This document shows, one piece after another, positions 4,796 to 8,218 of a stretch of DNA of 8,218 nucleotides. The notes beneath the pieces were generated by a model that was not told the DNA's origin, did not search any database, and saw only the letters and a list, made by a program, of their open reading frames with translations. Source of the stretch: Promethearchaeota archaeon (lineage in GTDB: Archaea; Asgardarchaeota; Lokiarchaeia; Sigynarchaeales; SOKP01). The DNA lies in assembly GCA_019894655.1 (NCBI GenBank), contig JAGXNZ010000126.1, positions 1-8,218 of the forward strand, in the 5' to 3' direction. Numbering within the stretch: the stretch's first letter is position 1; every line of letters begins with the position of its first letter. Position numbers and translations under genes: made by a program.

Positions 4796-7700
4796 AAAAA
4801 GTAGGTTCAGTTCTTGTTGTTGGAGGCGGAATTGCGGGTATACAAGCTTCTATGGATATGGCTGATTCTGGATACAAAGTATATTTAATAGAATCAACGA
4901 TGAGCATTGGAGGTGTCATGTCCCAGTTAGATAAAACATTTCCAACTAATGATTGTGCCATATGTATCCTCGCGCCAAAGTTGGTAGCCGCAGGGCGGCA
5001 TGAAAATATTACTCTCTTGATTAATACAACTCTCGAAAAAATTACAGGAAAAGCAGGTAACTTTACAGTTGATCTTAAACAACAATCGTTATTTTTAGAT
5101 CAAGAAAAGTGTACCGGTTGCGGTGTCTGTGCTCAAGAATGTCCCGTAGAAGCGATTGATTTCTTTAATGAAGGACTCTCGAAAAGATCTGCGATATCTG
5201 TAAAATTCCCCCAAGCAGTTCCTTTGGTTTTTTCAATTGATCAAGATTTATGCATAGGGTGTGGATTTTGCAAAGGTGTGTGTAAAGCTAAAGCTATAGA
5301 TTACACACTTGAAGATAAAAAAACTACGCTTAATGTAGGGGCTTTAATTATAGCACCTGGTTTTGATGAATATGATCCAGAGCCTACACAGCACTATGGT
5401 TTTGGAAAATATCCTAATGTGGTCACGAGTATTCAGTTTGAACGTATATTAAGCGCTAGTGGACCTCACTCAGGACTCATTCTTAGACCCTCAGACGGAA
5501 TAATTCCAAAAAAGATCGCATTCATACAATGCGTAGGGTCTAGAGATAAAAGGCACGGTGGTGAATATTGTTCTTCAGTTTGCTGCATGTATACTGCTAA
5601 GGAAGCAGTAATTGCCAAAGAACATATGCCAATCGTTCAACCAACCATATTTTCAATGGATATAAGGGCTTGTGGAAAAGATTTTGATAAATATATTGAA
5701 CGGGCTCAAGAAGAATATGGGGTAAATTATATTCGAAGTCGGATTTCATCTATTAAAGAAATTCCCGAATCAAACAATTTAATTCTTAACTATGAATCTG
5801 AAGATGGAAAGATAGCTAATGAAACTTTCAATTTAGTAGTTTTAGCAGTAGGAGCATTACCAAATAAGAGTACGAAAGAGTTAGCTAAAACGCTAAAAAT
5901 CGATTTAAATAAAGAGAATTTCTGTAAAACAAAACCATTTTCTCCAGTAGAAACCTCTCGAGAAGGAATTTATGTTTGTGGGATGTTTTCAGAACCTAAG
6001 GATATTCCAGAAACTGTAGTTGAGGCAAGTGCAGCTGCTGGAGCTGTAAATGTTTTATTGTCTGAAGTGAGAAATACATTAATCGAAGAAAAAGTACTTC
6101 CGAAAGAAATCGATATTACTGGAGAACCTCCTCGAATAGGAGTTTTTGTTTGTCATTGTGGTATTAATATTGCGGGAGTTGTTGATGTTCCTGCCGTTGT
6201 TGATTATGCTAGTAAACTACCCGATGTAATTTATTCTGAAAGAAATCTATATACTTGTTCAGCTGACACGCAATCAAATATTAAAGAAAAAATAAAAGAA
6301 TTTAATTTAAATAGAGTAATTGTCGCTTCGTGTACACCTAGAACGCATGAACCATTATTTCAGGCAACCATTAGAGAAGCCGGTCTTAATAAATACCTTT
6401 TCGATTTGGCTAATATTAGAGATCAATGCTCATGGGTACATATGCATGAACCAAAAGAAGCCACAGAAAAATCTATGGATCTCGTAAGGATGGCAGTAGC
6501 AAAAGCTCGTAAGTTAGTACCCTTACAAGAACAACAAGTTTCGGTAATTCATAAAGGAATGGTAATTGGTGGAGGAGTTGCGGGGATGACTGCAGCCCTG
6601 AATTTAGCAGATCAAGGATTTGAAGTATTTCTTGTTGAGAAAGGCAAGAGATTAGGTGGATTTTCAAACAATATATATCAAACTATTGAGAATTATGATG
6701 TTCAAGAACTTATTTCGAACTTAATTAAAAGAGTTAATGATCATAAACTTGTCAATGTTTTCCTTAATGCTAAAATCAATTCTATTGGAGGATATGTTTG
6801 TAATTTCACAACTAACCTAAGTTTTGGGAATGATAAGCAAAAAAAGGAATTTCAGCATGGAATTATAATTGTTGCTACTGGTGCTCAAGAGTATAAACCA
6901 AAGGAAGGAGAATTTCTTTATGGTAAAACAGATAAAGTAATACTCCAATCTGAACTTGAAAAAGTGCTTTTTACCGATGCAGAAAAAATCAAAGATTTAA
7001 AAACAATAGTAATGATCCAGTGTGTTGGATCTAGAAATGAAGAAAATCCCTATTGTAGTAGAATGTGCTGTTCAGAAGCAATAAAAAACGCAATAAAAGC
7101 GAAAGAGATTAATCCAGAATTAAATATCATCGTTTTATTCAGAGATATAAGGACTTATGGATTTAAAGAGAAATATTACAATATTGCGAGAGAAAAAGGA
7201 ATTGTTTTTCTCCGATTTGATAATGATATTCTCCCTAAAATAACTCATAAAGAAACACATTTTAGCGTAGATGTTGCTACACCTAAAGGAGATAAAATTA
7301 ATATCAAAGCCGATTTAGTGGCATTAAGCGCTGGCATTATATCCGATGGTGAAGGAAACGAAACCTTAGCAAAGATGTTAAAAGTACCTACTAACGATGA
7401 AAAATTCTTTTTAGAAGCTCACGTAAAATTAAGACCTTCAGATTTCGCAACTGACGGAATTTTTTTATGCGGGACTGCCCGAGCAAGCGCCACGATTAGT
7501 GAAAGTATTGCACAAGCGTTATCGGCAGCATCGAGAGCTACTACAATATTATCAAAAGACATTTTGTTTACAGAAGGTGTAATTTCAAAGGTCGATCCCG
7601 CTTTATGTATTGGCTGTAATAGGTGTGCTGATGTATGCAATTACGGTGCTGTTGGTGTAAAGTATGAACAAGGATTGATGATCTCCGAAGTTAATCCCTT

Positions 7701-8218
7701 ACTGTGTAAGGGTTGCGGAGATTGTGCTGCTGAATGTCCTGCGGGGGCAATTACAATGAGCCATTTCGGAAATTCCCAAATTGAACCGATGATAGCTGAA
7801 GCGGCTCGCGTAGAGTTTGGTAACGGTCGCCCAAGAATTATTGCTTTTCTCTGCAACTGGTGTAGTTATGCCGGAGCAGACTTAGCTGGAGTAAGTAGGT
7901 ATCAATATCCTCCAAATGTAAGGACTATAAGAGTAATGTGTTCTGGTGGAATCTCCAAAAGCTTTATCTTACAAGCATTTTTAGAAGGAGCGGATGGAGT
8001 TTTCGTAGGTGGGTGTCATATTGGAGATTGTCATTACATTGCCGGAAACCAAGACGCCTTAAGAAGGACGCTTGAAATTGAATCGGAACTTGAGTCAATA
8101 GGAATAAATCCAGATAGGTTTATGCGTAAGTGGGTATCTGCGAGCGAAGGAAAAATCTTTTCAGACACTATGACAGAATTTGTTAAGAAAATAAAAAAAT
8201 TGGGTCCTCTTGAATCGG
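4792..8218 (+). CDS. hdrA: Giant HdrA-HdrA-MvhD fusion flavoprotein, partial (C-terminus off the right edge)
   Basis: One frame stays open for 1142 codons to the window end. Module one: FAD motif GGGIAG (11-16), FPTNDCAICILAPK (50-63), inserted ferredoxin with C107, C110, C113, C117-P and C154, C157, C160, C164, then QCVGSRDK and YCSSVCCMYT. A linker of about 20 residues leads to module two: cap domain IGVFVCHCG (449-457), RDQCSWVH with C546, FAD motif GGGVAG (593-598), CVGSRNEE, and a C-terminal ferredoxin with C939, C942, C945, C949 (followed by Asn, not Pro) and C972, C975, C978, C982-P. Module three is MvhD: FLCNWCSYAGADLAG (C1021, C1024), MCSGG (C1050), GCHIGDCHY (C1075, C1080). The order matches the three genes at 1051-4795, joined into one chain with two FAD sites, at least four [4Fe-4S] ferredoxin-type clusters and one [2Fe-2S]. 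No membrane segment or signal peptide is visible. It is likely the core of a soluble Hdr/Qmo-like electron-bifurcating or confurcating complex. Whether an HTH-like tail follows lies beyond the edge. Confidence 0.93.
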   Translation, partial: MKKVGSVLVVGGGIAGIQASMDMADSGYKVYLIESTMSIGGVMSQLDKTFPTNDCAICILAPKLVAAGRHENITLLINTTLEKITGKAGNFTVDLKQQSLFLDQEKCTGCGVCAQECPVEAIDFFNEGLSKRSAISVKFPQAVPLVFSIDQDLCIGCGFCKGVCKAKAIDYTLEDKKTTLNVGALIIAPGFDEYDPEPTQHYGFGKYPNVVTSIQFERILSASGPHSGLILRPSDGIIPKKIAFIQCVGSRDKRHGGEYCSSVCCMYTAKEAVIAKEHMPIVQPTIFSMDIRACGKDFDKYIERAQEEYGVNYIRSRISSIKEIPESNNLILNYESEDGKIANETFNLVVLAVGALPNKSTKELAKTLKIDLNKENFCKTKPFSPVETSREGIYVCGMFSEPKDIPETVVEASAAAGAVNVLLSEVRNTLIEEKVLPKEIDITGEPPRIGVFVCHCGINIAGVVDVPAVVDYASKLPDVIYSERNLYTCSADTQSNIKEKIKEFNLNRVIVASCTPRTHEPLFQATIREAGLNKYLFDLANIRDQCSWVHMHEPKEATEKSMDLVRMAVAKARKLVPLQEQQVSVIHKGMVIGGGVAGMTAALNLADQGFEVFLVEKGKRLGGFSNNIYQTIENYDVQELISNLIKRVNDHKLVNVFLNAKINSIGGYVCNFTTNLSFGNDKQKKEFQHGIIIVATGAQEYKPKEGEFLYGKTDKVILQSELEKVLFTDAEKIKDLKTIVMIQCVGSRNEENPYCSRMCCSEAIKNAIKAKEINPELNIIVLFRDIRTYGFKEKYYNIAREKGIVFLRFDNDILPKITHKETHFSVDVATPKGDKINIKADLVALSAGIISDGEGNETLAKMLKVPTNDEKFFLEAHVKLRPSDFATDGIFLCGTARASATISESIAQALSAASRATTILSKDILFTEGVISKVDPALCIGCNRCADVCNYGAVGVKYEQGLMISEVNPLLCKGCGDCAAECPAGAITMSHFGNSQIEPMIAEAARVEFGNGRPRIIAFLCNWCSYAGADLAGVSRYQYPPNVRTIRVMCSGGISKSFILQAFLEGADGVFVGGCHIGDCHYIAGNQDALRRTLEIESELESIGINPDRFMRKWVSASEGKIFSDTMTEFVKKIKKLGPLES

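Noticed and set aside
1051..8218. Assembly duplication as the explanation for the two modules
   Set aside because: The copies differ throughout at both DNA and protein level, including motif residues and cluster spacing, so they are true paralogues.

Overview
The window is AT-rich DNA that looks like an anaerobic archaeon. The ribosome-binding sites are GGTG or GGAGGTG, which match the archaeal 16S 3' end, and two or three genes start with TTG behind GGTG. The gene content is heterodisulfide-reductase type electron transfer (HdrA, MvhD) plus an FrhB-family flavoprotein. An Asgard lineage or another deep archaeal lineage would fit, but the sequence alone does not fix the taxon.

Layout: (1) 1-607, minus strand, is the N-terminal part of an FrhB-family iron-sulfur flavoprotein that runs off the left edge. 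(2) 608-1050 is a very AT-rich divergent intergenic region with a perfect 15-bp inverted repeat and candidate TATA elements. (3) 1051-4795, plus strand, holds three tightly packed genes: a short HdrA (FAD plus inserted ferredoxin, QmoA-like), a second HdrA (N-terminal cap, FAD, C-terminal ferredoxin), and an MvhD with a C-terminal helix-turn-helix-like extension. (4) 4792-8218 is one very long ORF, open at the right edge, that repeats the same three parts in the same order as one polypeptide of at least 1142 residues.

The plus-strand genes look like one operon, with gaps of 4 nt and 0 nt and then an ATGA overlap. The expected logic is that MvhD ([2Fe-2S]) and the ferredoxin domains carry electrons to and from two FAD sites, as in HdrA-MvhD and QmoA/QmoB complexes. 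The divergent FrhB-like protein could supply or accept electrons from F420 or a similar carrier. No HdrB, HdrC, QmoC or hydrogenase catalytic subunit is visible, so the terminal donor and acceptor are unknown.

The most notable point is that two paralogous copies of one redox module lie in tandem, one split into three genes and one fused. In the split copy the second and third genes are in the same frame, separated only by a TAA, and the third gene appears to begin at an ATT codon behind a strong Shine-Dalgarno sequence.
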